The notes below the pieces were generated by a model. It did no database searches and was not told the DNA's origin. It was given only the letters and a program-made list of their open reading frames with translations. A DNA stretch of 64,000 nucleotides from Enterococcus lactis (lineage in GTDB: Bacteria; Bacillota; Bacilli; Lactobacillales; Enterococcaceae): positions 1-64,000 of the forward strand of contig NZ_BNJW01000015.1 in assembly GCF_015751045.1 (NCBI RefSeq). Reading direction: 5' to 3'. Within the stretch, counting starts at the first letter, position 1. Every line of letters begins with the position of its first letter. The position numbers and the translations under genes are program-made. Below, piece by piece: positions 7,707 through 15,975 of the stretch.

Positions 7707-9017
7707 TTTCACATTCAATATCCACATGAATCCCACGAATACAAAGAACAGACCATACATGATTGGAGATACTTCTTTTCCTCTTTTAGCCGCTAACATC
7801 GTAATTGGATAGAAAATAAAACCTAATGCAATCCCATCTGAAATACTATAAGTTAAAGGCATGCCAATCAAGATCAAGAAGGAAGGGATCGCAATTTCTA
7901 ATTTTCCCCATTCGATTTGACGTAATGATTGAGCCATCAAAACACCTACCATGATCAATGCTGGTGCAGTTACTTGTGAAGTAACAACTGACAGTAATGG
8001 AGAAAAGAACAAACCTAACAAGAAGAAAATCCCTGTAGTAATAGCTGTGATTCCTGAGCGTCCTCCAACAGCAATCCCAGCTGATGATTCTACGAATGCA
8101 CCAACAGGAGAAGTACCTAATAAGGAGCCCGCAAGCATAGCTGTTGAATCAGAAGCTAAAGCTTTCCCTACACGAGGCATCTTGTTGTCTTTCATAAAGC
8201 CTGCTTGATTTGCTAATCCAACTAAAGTTCCTGCTGTATCAAAGAAAGTCACAAGCAAGAATGTTAGTACTACGACCCACATTTGAAGAGAATTGATGTC
8301 CCCTACATGTTTTAACGCAACTAAAAATGTTGGTTTCAAACTTGGTGCTGCAGCAACAATTTCAGAAGGCATTGGAATCAAACCTGTGACCAGACCTAAA
8401 ATCGTTGTAGCTGCCATCCCGATGAAAATGCCACCTGGTACACGTCGAACAAGCAAGATAGCCGTGACGACTAATCCAAAAATCGTCAACCAAGTAGAAC
8501 CAACGTTGAGTGATCCTAATCCTACTAATGTAGATTCATTCGAAACGATGATCCCACCTTCGCTCAGACCAAGGAAAGCAATAAATAGACCGATACCACC
8601 AGAAATCGCATATTTCAAATCTGCTGGGATCGCATCAATGATCATTTCCCGCAGTTTGAAGATTGTAATCAAAATAAAGATCAAAGAAGCAACGAATACG
8701 CCGGACAATGCTGTTTCCCATGGGATCCCCATCCCTAAACAAACAGAATAAGCAAAGAAAGCATTGATCCCAAGAGCAGGTGCCGTTCCAATTGGATAAC
8801 GGGCTAATACCCCCATCAAAATACAGCCGATTGCACTGGCTAATGCAGTCGCAGTGAACACCGCTCCTTCATCCATTCCAGAAGCGCCTAATACAGTTGG
8901 ATTTACAAATAAGATATAGGCCATTGAAATAAATGTCGTAAATCCTGCCAGTACCTCACGTTTTACCGTGGTATTCAATTTTTCTATTTCGAAGTAGGAA
9001 AGTATTTTTTCCTTCAT
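7704..9017 (-). CDS. Purine (hypoxanthine/guanine/adenine) permease, NCS2 AzgA-type
   Basis: Integral membrane purine transporter of 437 residues with about 12-14 hydrophobic segments, matching the AzgA/PbuG/PbuO branch of the NCS2 family in length and sequence. Hallmarks are the N-terminal FTTFISMAYILFVNP region, GTAPALGINAFFAYS and the central TFFDTAGTLVGLA motif. It imports purine bases by proton symport in known relatives; exact substrate preference is not readable. The ribosome site AGGGGG precedes the ATG. A promoter overlapped by a PurBox pair lies directly upstream, so PurR control is likely. I looked for a purine riboswitch and found none. It is followed by an intergenic repeat. Confidence 0.88.
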   Translation of the reverse strand: MKEKILSYFEIEKLNTTVKREVLAGFTTFISMAYILFVNPTVLGASGMDEGAVFTATALASAIGCILMGVLARYPIGTAPALGINAFFAYSVCLGMGIPWETALSGVFVASLIFILITIFKLREMIIDAIPADLKYAISGGIGLFIAFLGLSEGGIIVSNESTLVGLGSLNVGSTWLTIFGLVVTAILLVRRVPGGIFIGMAATTILGLVTGLIPMPSEIVAAAPSLKPTFLVALKHVGDINSLQMWVVVLTFLLVTFFDTAGTLVGLANQAGFMKDNKMPRVGKALASDSTAMLAGSLLGTSPVGAFVESSAGIAVGGRSGITAITTGIFFLLGLFFSPLLSVVTSQVTAPALIMVGVLMAQSLRQIEWGKLEIAIPSFLILIGMPLTYSISDGIALGFIFYPITMLAAKRGKEVSPIMYGLFFVFVGFMWILNVK

Positions 9018-9029
9018 CTTCCATCCCCC

Positions 9030-9072
9030 TAAATCCGAACATTATAAATAAAGTCCGTTAAAATTTCGATTG
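9030..9072 (-). promoter_or_regulatory. Promoter overlapped by a PurBox pair
   Basis: On the minus strand a candidate promoter reads TCGAAA (-35), 17 bases, TATAAT (-10 at 9041-9046), giving a short leader with the AGGGGG ribosome site. On the plus strand AAATCCGAACATT (9031-9043) fits the PurBox AWWWCCGAACWWT. An inverted, weaker CGAAATTTT arm is centred about 30 bp away, the spacing known for PurR box pairs. Overlap with the core promoter suggests repression by PurR (inference). Confidence 0.6.
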
Positions 9073-9126
9073 ATTAATAAAACAACGTGTTTTATCATAT
9101 ACTAAAACAAAACATAAGTAAACAAA

Positions 9127-9154
9127 AAATTCGGATTTTAAGCAAAATCCGAAC
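9127..9154 (-). terminator. Rho-independent terminator
   Basis: A 10-bp stem (TTCGGATTTT and AAAATCCGAA) with a 4-base loop is followed on the minus strand by a T-run. It lies downstream of the 74-residue gene. The stem happens to carry CCGAAC, like a PurBox, but the terminator reading is simpler. Confidence 0.75.
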
Positions 9155-9260
9155 GTTCCATCTGTTCAAATCCCTTTATCTCAAAGTCCATGAACATTCA
9201 CTTTGGATCAAAAGAATTTCTTTATTGTGTTAAAAAAGTTTCTTCATTCTAGTATCAAAA

Positions 9261-9485
9261 TCAATAGTGTGATTTGACTTTACCATTTCGTTTCTGCTCT
9301 TCTTTGATGAATTCTTTTGTATCGACAGGATTTAGGTTATTTAGTCCGCCAAAACCTGTATCGACCATTTTTCCCCAGCCTTTTGTCTTCTTTTTCCCTG
9401 ATTTGAGATTCCTTGCTCGAAGCTTCTCACTATGTTTTGCTCGCCGATACTTCAAATAACCTTCTAGCCTTCCCATTAGATCCAC
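9261..9485 (-). CDS. Small basic hypothetical protein
   Basis: A 74-residue, lysine/arginine-rich protein (central KSGKKKTKGWGK) with no membrane segment, cysteine or known motif that I recognise. I accept it as real because AGGAGG lies 7 bases before a GTG start (GTG GAT CTA ATG) and a clean terminator follows at 9127-9154. An internal ATG three codons later is an alternative start with poorer spacing. The upstream VOC-family gene ends only about 20 bp away, so they probably share a transcript. Function unknown; the charge suggests nucleic-acid or ribosome contact, which is speculative. Confidence 0.65.
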   Translation of the reverse strand: MDLMGRLEGYLKYRRAKHSEKLRARNLKSGKKKTKGWGKMVDTGFGGLNNLNPVDTKEFIKEEQKRNGKVKSHY

Positions 9486-9504
9486 TGTTTTTCCTCCTTT
9501 TTAT

Positions 9505-9873
9505 TCAATCAGACGACTCAGCTTTTCCTATAACAAAATAATTGCCTTCAGGGTCCGAAAAATTGAAAGTCAAGACGCCATTGTTGTCTGTGATTTCTCC
9601 AGGTTCGTCCATGTTCTCGTAAATAGTTTCAAATTCATCCGTAAAAAAGACTAAAGAAGGTGGCGGTCCCAATACTTCTGGTGAAAACTTCTGCACAAAT
9701 ACTTTTGGAAATATACCTAATTCTAATTCTTTTGAGATACTCAGCACAATACTCTTAAATTCTTCTGGCAATTCGATCGTTTCTGAAATTTCTGCACCAA
9801 TTTTTTCTACAAAGAATCGGCAAATCATCTCTACGTCATTGACATAAAGCATCACACGTGTTTTTTGTATCAT
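9505..9873 (-). CDS. VOC-family (glyoxalase/bleomycin-resistance-like) protein
   Basis: A 122-residue single-domain protein with the vicinal-oxygen-chelate pattern: beta strand MLYVNDVEMICRFFVEKIGA at the N-terminus and a C-terminal LTFNFSDPEGNYFVIGKA strand pair, where SDPEGN is typical of the family. Such proteins dimerise and act as metal-dependent isomerases, dioxygenases or drug-binding proteins; this one resembles the uncharacterised group common in Firmicutes. The ATG at 9873 follows AAGAAGGGTCAAACG; an in-frame start at 9927 lacks such a site. It is followed within 20 bp by the small basic protein gene. Confidence 0.78.
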   Translation of the reverse strand: MIQKTRVMLYVNDVEMICRFFVEKIGAEISETIELPEEFKSIVLSISKELELGIFPKVFVQKFSPEVLGPPPSLVFFTDEFETIYENMDEPGEITDNNGVLTFNFSDPEGNYFVIGKAESSD

Positions 9874-10023
9874 CGTTTGACCCTTCTTTCTAGTTGATTT
9901 TCTTTCCTGTCTATAAACTGATTCCATTATATCACGAAAGCGCGAACACCTTGTGTTTGATCCTATTCAAGAAAAATAAAGCAATAGTTTCTAGACTTGC
10001 TTTCCTCCACAAACTTTTTTTAC

Positions 10024-10061
10024 AAAAAAAGAACGGCAATGAATGCCGCTCTTCTTTTTTC
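10024..10061 (-). terminator. Rho-independent terminator
   Basis: A GC-rich hairpin (AGAACGGCA, loop, TGCCGCTCT) is flanked by an A-tract and a T-tract, so it could work on both strands. It ends the GNAT/B3-B4 transcript whose last gene stops at 10069. Confidence 0.75.
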
Positions 10062-10068
10062 GATTCTT

Positions 10069-10779
10069 TTATAATTCTGCTTCTGATTCATCTTTGGTTA
10101 GTGTGTGTCTGACACTGGACACGCCAAATGTTTGATCGATTTTTTCCTTCAACGCTTCGATTGCCTGTGCGCCGCGTGCCGCTTGTTCAGCATTGATGGA
10201 TTCAATGACCAGCACCGCTGCTTGCGTTTCTTCCGTCAGCATCGTTCTTTGGGCTTCACGCCAGTTGAGACAGCGACAGATTGCTCCTTGTTCATCATAG
10301 TAGATGATTTCTTCCGGAAGTGCCGGAGCATCGGAATCTGCACCTAAAGGCAGGAATGATTCGCCACCTTGGGCTTTTCCTAGATGCAGATTTCCTGAAA
10401 TCTTTTCGATATCTTCTCCGCCGCAAGGTACGCCAAAAGACAAGGAAATACTATTATAAATATCTACAAGCGGATTGATTGGGAAAAATTCCCGTTCTTG
10501 ATTTGCACGTTTCAGTAAAGCTTCAATAGAAGAACGTGCACCTTTTTTAGTCTTGAATGTGGTAAAAGCCTGACGCCACTGAGCAATGACTTCGTTTTGG
10601 CTGAATGTTTCTTCCGTAAGGTAATTTCTTGCTTCTTTTGCCGCGCTATTCAATAATTGATGATACATTTCTTCATTTTCTTCTGTTACGTGATTATCGA
10701 TACCACTCACGGATAAGATTTCGATGGTTGCTTCAGGAAATACTTCCCAAAAATTGGCATCCACTATTACTTTTTTCAT
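10069..10779 (-). CDS. B3/B4 domain protein (PheRS-beta-like fold)
   Basis: A 236-residue soluble protein matching the stand-alone B3/B4 family, which shares the B3/B4 fold of the phenylalanyl-tRNA synthetase beta chain. Supporting segments are KGARSSIEALLKRA, the NPLVDIYNSISLSFGVPCGGED block (about 108-128), where the domain's ligand pocket forms, and EIIYYDEQGAICRCLNWREAQRT. Stand-alone members are thought to edit tRNA or bind amino acids, but the physiological role is not established. The start has an AAGAGGTG ribosome site. The GNAT gene lies 17 bp upstream on the same strand, so the two are probably co-transcribed with the MarR gene above. Confidence 0.8.
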   Translation of the reverse strand: MKKVIVDANFWEVFPEATIEILSVSGIDNHVTEENEEMYHQLLNSAAKEARNYLTEETFSQNEVIAQWRQAFTTFKTKKGARSSIEALLKRANQEREFFPINPLVDIYNSISLSFGVPCGGEDIEKISGNLHLGKAQGGESFLPLGADSDAPALPEEIIYYDEQGAICRCLNWREAQRTMLTEETQAAVLVIESINAEQAARGAQAIEALKEKIDQTFGVSSVRHTLTKDESEAEL

Positions 10780-10796
10780 ATGTTCACACCTCTTGA

Positions 10797-11318
10797 TTAG
10801 AATAATTGCTTGATGAATAGATAGTCTGTTTGGGGATCATCTCCCATATAAAAAACATGTTCACTGTACTTGGTAAATCCTCTTTTGCGATAGAAAGCGA
10901 GCGCAGCATCGTTGTGTTCCCACACACCGAGCCAAATGGCTGTTTTTTGCTTTTCTTTTGCTTTTTTGATAGCTGTATCTAGTAAAAACGTACCAATACC
11001 TTGATGTTTAAATTTTTTTCGTACATAGATTCGCTCGATTTCTAAAAAATGATCATCCATTTCCTCAGATTGACTCGTTCCTATATTTAGTTTCAGGTAA
11101 CCCGCAGGCTCTTGGTCCATACTTACTAGTAAAAAATCAGTTTCTTTCTCTTTTAGCTCTTCTGTAAGTTTTTCTGGCGCATAAGCTTGTCTCAAGTAAG
11201 CAGCTAAATGCTCCGGCGAATTATCTTTTCCAAATGTATCTGTAAATGTTTCGATACTGATTTGTTGTAGTAAGTCTACATCTGAAGGCGTCATTTCTCG
11301 AATTTCGTATTTATTCAC
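10797..11318 (-). CDS. GNAT family N-acetyltransferase
   Basis: A 173-residue acetyl-CoA-dependent acetyltransferase. Motif A reads IYVRKKFKHQGIGTFLLDTAI in outline (about 93-113), with the Q-x-x-G-x-G/A-type pyrophosphate loop as HQGIGT. Motif B, GVWEHNDAALAFYRKRGF (about 132-149), follows. The family is broad, so the acceptor (small molecule, polyamine, protein or antibiotic) cannot be named. The start is GTG, supported by AAGGAAGAAGCC before it. It lies 12 bp downstream of the second MarR gene, so it is probably regulated by that protein. Confidence 0.85.
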   Translation of the reverse strand: MNKYEIREMTPSDVDLLQQISIETFTDTFGKDNSPEHLAAYLRQAYAPEKLTEELKEKETDFLLVSMDQEPAGYLKLNIGTSQSEEMDDHFLEIERIYVRKKFKHQGIGTFLLDTAIKKAKEKQKTAIWLGVWEHNDAALAFYRKRGFTKYSEHVFYMGDDPQTDYLFIKQLF

Positions 11319-11330
11319 GGCTTCTTCCTT

Positions 11331-11783
11331 TCAATAGATCCTTTTATTACCTTTTTTGACAAAATTCCAATCTTCGCTAACATTCTTGCATACTTTCTTT
11401 AAAAGATATTCCAATTGTTTTGCTTCCTCGTCAGACAGACCATTTAATGCGACTGCATTAGAGTAGTTGTTTTCTCGGATGATGAAAGGATAGATTTCTG
11501 CTCCTTTTTTAGTCGGATAAAGTTTCTTGATTTTTTTATTTTCTTTATCTTCCAAACGTTCGATCATCCCATTGGATTCTAATTTCTTGATTGCTCGTGC
11601 AGTCGTTGTACGATCTACTTTGATCATTTCTGCTAGTTTTTCTTGGATGATTCCTGGATTTTCGCAAATACGTACTAAATAAAGATACTGCCCTCTTGTT
11701 AAATCAACTTCTTTGAATTCGATATTGCTGATAGAATCCAACGCTCGGGCAATCATTCCAATGTCTCGAAGAATTTCAGCCAT
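11331..11783 (-). CDS. MarR family transcriptional regulator
   Basis: A 150-residue winged-helix repressor. The DNA-recognition section (IQEKLAEMIKVDRTTTARAI, about residues 53-72) and a basic wing (ENKKIKKLYPTKKG) are clear, with long flanking helices for dimerisation. The ribosome site AAAGGTGGGG precedes ATG. It is the first gene of a likely operon with a GNAT and a B3/B4 protein. The palindrome GTTGCA-N2-TGCAAC at 11830-11843, about 50 bp before its start, suggests autoregulation. The same core occurs near the other MarR gene at 5157-5591. Confidence 0.85.
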   Translation of the reverse strand: MAEILRDIGMIARALDSISNIEFKEVDLTRGQYLYLVRICENPGIIQEKLAEMIKVDRTTTARAIKKLESNGMIERLEDKENKKIKKLYPTKKGAEIYPFIIRENNYSNAVALNGLSDEEAKQLEYLLKKVCKNVSEDWNFVKKGNKRIY

Positions 11784-11829
11784 TTCACCCCACCTTTATT
11801 TTGTTTGTAAGACTAGTTTACCTCTTTTT

Positions 11830-11843
11830 GTTGCAAATGCAAC
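11830..11843. promoter_or_regulatory. MarR-type operator GTTGCA-N2-TGCAAC
   Basis: Perfect 6-bp arms with a 2-bp centre lie 47-60 bp upstream of the MarR start, where an autorepression site is expected. The core is identical to that of the operator at 5120-5139. Confidence 0.6.
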
Positions 11844-11918
11844 TATTTTTTAATAAAAGAACGAGTTCTTTTTTAGAGAACTCGCAGAGTAAACAGCTTT
11901 CTTCTTTTACGAAAAAAC

Positions 11919-12524
11919 TCAATCGCAATAGAGCTGATTTTTGTTTTCTAAAATAAGCAACTGCTTCTTTGTTGTTCGTTTTTCTGATAGCTTTGGCAGC
12001 TCTTCTATACTAAAAAATCCCATGTCGGAAGTTTCATTGTTCTCAATAAATTTTGCATCTTCGTCGTGGATCGTACAAGCAAAAACAAGCTTATAATACT
12101 GAAAAAGCTGCGGAATATCTTTTTGTTTATTCGTATCAAAAACCGCTTGCAGCTGAGTAGATTCTACTGTTAAACCCGTTTCTTCATAGACTTCTTTCCG
12201 CACGTTTTCTTCAGGGGACAAACCTATTTCGGCAAATCCGCCTGGCAGTGACCATTCTCTCGTCCGTTTATCTTCGATTAGTAGGATCTTGCCGTCCTTT
12301 CTGATATAGGCACGAACATCGACTTTTGGTGTGGGATGACCTTCTTCAATAACTGTAAGTGCTTTTATTTCTTCGAAAGTTTCTTTTCCTATTTCACTGA
12401 TCAATTCCAATGAGATCGTCCGAATCTCTTCAAATCGTTCTTTATCGAATACATCTTTTCCATAATACAGACCAGCTTGAGAAAGTGCGAGCAGTCTTTT
12501 GTATTGGGCCAACTTGTTATTCAT
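11919..12524 (-). CDS. Nudix hydrolase with Nudix_N helical domain
   Basis: A 201-residue hydrolase of nucleoside-diphosphate-linked substrates. The first 60 or so residues (LAQYKRLLALSQAGLYYGKDVFDKER in outline) form the helical N-terminal domain found with a Nudix subgroup acting on X-linked nucleoside diphosphates. The Nudix box is GGFAEIGLSPEENVRKEVYEETGL in outline (about 105-128). Compared with the classical box, the first glutamate is leucine and the arginine is lysine, while the metal-binding KEVxEE glutamates remain. Such deviations are usual in this subgroup. The substrate (ADP-ribose or similar) is unproven. AAGAAGGGAAGAG precedes the ATG. It appears monocistronic. Confidence 0.82.
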   Translation of the reverse strand: MNNKLAQYKRLLALSQAGLYYGKDVFDKERFEEIRTISLELISEIGKETFEEIKALTVIEEGHPTPKVDVRAYIRKDGKILLIEDKRTREWSLPGGFAEIGLSPEENVRKEVYEETGLTVESTQLQAVFDTNKQKDIPQLFQYYKLVFACTIHDEDAKFIENNETSDMGFFSIEELPKLSEKRTTKKQLLILENKNQLYCD

Positions 12525-12650
12525 TCTCTTCCCTTCTTTTCAGCAAATGTATGACTATGTAATCAAGTATAGAAGACTGACCTAATTACGGCAAATAAAC
12601 ACAAGGAAATCGGCAATAAATAAAAGAATATGAAAAAACATTTTAGAACA

Positions 12651-12690
12651 AAAAGACATTTGGCTCCTCTGGGGACCAAATGTCTTTTTT
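12651..12690. terminator. Bidirectional terminator at the end of the aldolase operon
   Basis: A 13-bp stem (AAAAGACATTTGG at 12651-12663 and CCAAATGTCTTTT at 12676-12688) with a 12-base loop has A/T tracts on both sides. It ends the sugar operon whose last gene stops at 12721. Confidence 0.85.
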
Positions 12691-12720
12691 ATTACCTGTC
12701 ACTATCAAACCATTTCTTCG

Positions 12721-13341
12721 TTACTTATTGTCATTGATTTCTTTTTCTAATTTATCCAATAGTGGAGTGTAATCTACTTGAGTATAGTCTGTTACATCAA
12801 ATTCATATAGTGTTCCTAACTGAAATTCGTCATATTTTCGGTCAGTGATGATTTTTTTGAATGCTTCTTTCGTAATATGATTCGTCCCTTTCGATCGATC
12901 TTCCAATATGTCGCCATAGTGATAATGATCCATGATATAGCTCAAATGACGATCTGGTTCACGATCACGTTTGTACCGACGTTGCCATAACACTTCAAAG
13001 TCTGCTGTTAGGCGAATCGTCATTACCTGATATCCGTATCTTTCTGCTAATTCTTGGAGTCGAGTTTTTTGCTTATCACTAAAAGGATACTCTGACACAA
13101 TCACTTTCTTTCCTGCTTCCATATACAGATCAAGTGCTTTGTAATAGAAAGGATAAACTTTCGTCCTTTCTTGTTTCGCCCGTTCTTCCAAGTTGTTAAA
13201 ACCGATGGATTCTGCATAATATTCCTTGATTTCATCGAGCGTGATGGCATACATATCTGGAAATCGTTCCCGTAGTTTATTCATAAGATATGTTTTTCCT
13301 GTACCAGGACTACCAGCTAGAAGAATGAAATACTTTTTCAT
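12721..13341 (-). CDS. P-loop kinase-like ATPase in a PTS sugar operon
   Basis: A 206-residue P-loop protein with Walker A GSPGTGKT (residues 10-17) and the layout of the AAA_33/small-molecule kinase group. A YAITLDEIKEYY segment, possibly substrate-facing, follows, and VIVSEYPF (about 80-87) is a candidate Walker B-like strand. Arginines in LWQRRYKRDREPDRH could form a lid. It is the last gene of an operon with PTS components and a class II aldolase, starting 2 bp before that gene's stop region. A role in phosphorylating a sugar phosphate before aldol cleavage is an attractive but unproven idea. The ribosome site is weak, so coupling to the aldolase is likely. Confidence 0.7.
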   Translation of the reverse strand: MKKYFILLAGSPGTGKTYLMNKLRERFPDMYAITLDEIKEYYAESIGFNNLEERAKQERTKVYPFYYKALDLYMEAGKKVIVSEYPFSDKQKTRLQELAERYGYQVMTIRLTADFEVLWQRRYKRDREPDRHLSYIMDHYHYGDILEDRSKGTNHITKEAFKKIITDRKYDEFQLGTLYEFDVTDYTQVDYTPLLDKLEKEINDNK

Positions 13342-13342
13342 C

Positions 13343-14212
13343 TCATTTGTTTCCTAAGTTAATTGGACTTTCCAAGTTCATAAACAGTCCAATCTTATGC
13401 TTGACAATTTCTTTTACTGCTTCATTTGCTGGAATCACATTATGGCGAAGAGACTTGTTGATTTCTGTTTCACTAAAGGTTCCTTTAGCCACTTTTGTCC
13501 AGTTGACTAAAAGCTCCGTTCCAACATTGAATTTGCGGATCCCGTTATTGATCAATTCGGGATAATCTTCTTCTTTCACACCTGTTCCGCCATGGATAAC
13601 GAGGGGGACATCGACTACTGCATCGATTTCTTTCAGCAAGGGAATGTTCACTTCTGTTTTTGATTTGAATTGTCCATGATTCGTACCGATAGCAATAGCT
13701 AATGCATCCACACCTGTAGCTTCTACAAATTTCACTGCGTCTTCCGGTCTTGTATATACTTTGTCATTTTCAGCGACATGGATTCCTTCTTCTGTACCGC
13801 CGATCGTCCCAAGTTCTCCTTCTACGGAAACACCGTGTGCATGGGCATATTCTACCACTGCTTTCGTCTTCAAGATATTTTCTTTGAAAGGCAGATGGGA
13901 CCCGTCATACATGACAGAAGTATATCCGCTATCGATTGCTTCTTTGATATCATCAAAGTCTCGGGCGTGGTCTAAGTGCAAGACTGCATCAACCATTTCT
14001 TCTTCTGCAATAGCTGTCATTACATTGACTAACACATGCATACCGATATATTTTGCGGTGTCGACACTTGTTTGAATAATGATTGGCGAACCCATTTCTT
14101 TTGCTGCGCCTAGCATGGCAGGAAGCATTTCTAGGTTATGCGTATTAAAAGCTCCAACTGTAAAATTCAACTCTTCTGCTGTTTTTGTTACTTCTTTCAA
14201 TGTTGTATACAT
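13343..14212 (-). CDS. Class II ketose-bisphosphate aldolase
   Basis: A 289-residue zinc aldolase of the fructose/tagatose-bisphosphate (FbaA/GatY/KbaY) family. Visible motifs are LHLDHARDFDD with catalytic D81 and zinc ligand H82, VEGELGTIGG (about 130-139), IGTNHGQFK (second zinc histidine) and VIHGGTGV, which binds phosphate. It cleaves a ketose 1,6-bisphosphate into dihydroxyacetone phosphate and an aldehyde. In context it probably serves the sugar brought in by the PTS encoded upstream rather than glycolysis. AAGGTGG precedes the ATG. Which diastereomer it uses cannot be decided from the sequence. Confidence 0.87.
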   Translation of the reverse strand: MYTTLKEVTKTAEELNFTVGAFNTHNLEMLPAMLGAAKEMGSPIIIQTSVDTAKYIGMHVLVNVMTAIAEEEMVDAVLHLDHARDFDDIKEAIDSGYTSVMYDGSHLPFKENILKTKAVVEYAHAHGVSVEGELGTIGGTEEGIHVAENDKVYTRPEDAVKFVEATGVDALAIAIGTNHGQFKSKTEVNIPLLKEIDAVVDVPLVIHGGTGVKEEDYPELINNGIRKFNVGTELLVNWTKVAKGTFSETEINKSLRHNVIPANEAVKEIVKHKIGLFMNLESPINLGNK

Positions 14213-14234
14213 TTTTTATTGCCACCTTATCTTT

Positions 14235-14642
14235 TTATTTGTTTCCTTTGATCGTTACTTGTTTTGCAATTTGTCGCATCACATCCATTTTGCCCATGTA
14301 GTAATCGATCCCTTGATCATCACCCGCACGAGCAGCATCTGCACGCTTCTGATTATAGAGGCTCATCAGTTTTTTATACCCATCTCCGATCGTCTGTTTA
14401 TTTTCCAAGCTCTTTTCTAAATATTGGATGGCTTGATCGTTCTCATACAATTCAGAAAATTTAAGTCCAACTTGTTCGTAAAGTTCCGCTAATTTGGGCT
14501 TCTCTTGGGTCGTTGAAATCTCTTGGTTTAATTGTGTAATCTCTGATTGAATCTTTTCGGTCACTTCTGGCGAGAGGATTTTTTCCTCTTTTATCGATCT
14601 TTTTTTTGGTTCATTTTCTTTTTTCTTAAAAAATCCGAACAT
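14235..14642 (-). CDS. TPR-like small protein of unknown function in the PTS operon
   Basis: A 135-residue, highly charged soluble protein. The N-terminus is lysine-rich (FGFFKKKENEPKKRS), followed by helices; residues about 50-85 (LYEQVGLKFSELYENDQAIQYLEKSLE in outline) match a tetratricopeptide repeat. I recognise no enzyme motif. Two adjacent ATGs (14645, 14642) follow TAGGG; the second has better spacing, and a TTG further upstream (14660) lies before the ribosome site. It sits between the IIC gene (18 bp) and the aldolase gene, so it belongs to the operon; a scaffold or adaptor role is conceivable. Confidence 0.65.
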   Translation of the reverse strand: MFGFFKKKENEPKKRSIKEEKILSPEVTEKIQSEITQLNQEISTTQEKPKLAELYEQVGLKFSELYENDQAIQYLEKSLENKQTIGDGYKKLMSLYNQKRADAARAGDDQGIDYYMGKMDVMRQIAKQVTIKGNK

Positions 14643-14660
14643 CATTTTCCCTACTTTCAA

Positions 14661-15950
14661 TTAAAATGCTTTCAAAATTGGGCTTAAGATCCAAGCGTAT
14701 AAGAGTGCGGCGGCTACTGTATCTACATCGGTTGCTGTAGCATTGATGAATCCCATCGAATTAAAGATCGTTACTAGCAAAGCAGGCAATAATGTAATAA
14801 AGAAGCCATGAGCAATACCGCCAATGATCGCTCCTCGACGTCCGCCAACTGCGTTACCAAATATCCCCGCTGTTCCTCCGGCAAAGAAATTCGTTAGCAT
14901 ACCTGGTAAAATCATCGCTAAGCCGAACATCGGCAAAGTGAACATGGCAATAATCGTACCGATTGTTGTCGTAATGAAACCTAAAATAACAGCATTTGGG
15001 CTATAGGGAAAGAAAACTGGACAATCTAAGGCAGGAATCGCATCAGGAACTAATTTCATAGCTATCCCTCGAAATGCCGGCACGATTTCACCTAACAGTA
15101 GACGTACGCCAGCTAGCAATACATACACACCCACTACGAATTGGATAGCTTGTAAAAAGGCAAACATGATATAGTTTTGATCTCCTGATAATTCAGAAGC
15201 GAATGGTTCACCTGCAAACAAAACAGTGATGATATATAGTGGGACCATCACGACCATGACAGACAAATACGTATCTTGCAGAAACTCGAAATGCGTGGGC
15301 AATTTGATCTCTTCAATCGATTTTTTATTTTCACCTTTCTCACCAAAAAGTTTAGCCACGCCAGCTTCAAATAAGTATCCAATCGTACAAAAATGCCCTA
15401 AAGCAATATCATTCGATCCTGTAATCTTACGTATAATTGGTTGCGCTACTGCTGGCATAGCAATGGCGAAACAAGCTCCGATAAAACCACCGACTAAGAT
15501 CAATACGATCCCTCGCAGACCAGCGAAATAACCAAAGACCGTCGTCATCGTCGCCATCCATAAAATGGCTTGACCAGTTAGAAAAATGTACTTCCATTTT
15601 GTGAAACGAGCCAAAATAATATTGAATACAAAAATCGCTAAGAACGTCAGTGCAATATCTCTACCTAAACCTAAATCATTCATTGCTTGACCATTGATAG
15701 ACTCAATAGAAGGAATGATTCCTTGCATATGAAATCCTTCAGTAAAAATTTTCCCGAAATAAGTTAAACTTCCAACGATGATACTCGAACCGGCACTCAA
15801 CACTTGGAATCCTAGGAGTGTCTTTAACGTGCCAGAAATGACTTGTCCTGCTGATTTCTTCTGCAGCAGTAGACCCAACATAGCAATCAATGCAATGGTG
15901 ATCGATGCCTGAGTCAAAATATTTTCGATGATAAAATTGATAACGCCCAT
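14661..15950 (-). CDS. PTS IIC component, ascorbate/UlaA-type
   Basis: A 429-residue integral membrane permease with about 11 hydrophobic segments, of the UlaA/SgaT (L-ascorbate) IIC superfamily. Typical segments are SAGSSIIVGSLTYFGKIF, YSPNAVILGF (about 320) and the C-terminal GGRRGAIIGGIAHGF loop. It would move a sugar or sugar acid across the membrane while the partner IIB phosphorylates it. Ascorbate itself is not implied: the operon has an aldolase but no UlaD/E/F-type lactonase, decarboxylase or epimerase. It follows the IIB gene by 25 bp. A second member of this family is at 57564-58814. Confidence 0.85.
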   Translation of the reverse strand: MGVINFIIENILTQASITIALIAMLGLLLQKKSAGQVISGTLKTLLGFQVLSAGSSIIVGSLTYFGKIFTEGFHMQGIIPSIESINGQAMNDLGLGRDIALTFLAIFVFNIILARFTKWKYIFLTGQAILWMATMTTVFGYFAGLRGIVLILVGGFIGACFAIAMPAVAQPIIRKITGSNDIALGHFCTIGYLFEAGVAKLFGEKGENKKSIEEIKLPTHFEFLQDTYLSVMVVMVPLYIITVLFAGEPFASELSGDQNYIMFAFLQAIQFVVGVYVLLAGVRLLLGEIVPAFRGIAMKLVPDAIPALDCPVFFPYSPNAVILGFITTTIGTIIAMFTLPMFGLAMILPGMLTNFFAGGTAGIFGNAVGGRRGAIIGGIAHGFFITLLPALLVTIFNSMGFINATATDVDTVAAALLYAWILSPILKAF

Positions 15951-15975
15951 GTTTTTATCCTCTTTTCTTTTTTAT

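Noticed and set aside
9018-9130. Purine riboswitch before the permease
   Set aside because: No three-way-junction core or anti-terminator seen; the leader is only about 16 bases if the promoter assignment is right.
9127-9157. Second PurBox pair
   Set aside because: CCGAAC is part of a perfect hairpin followed by a T-run directly after a gene, so a terminator is the simpler reading.
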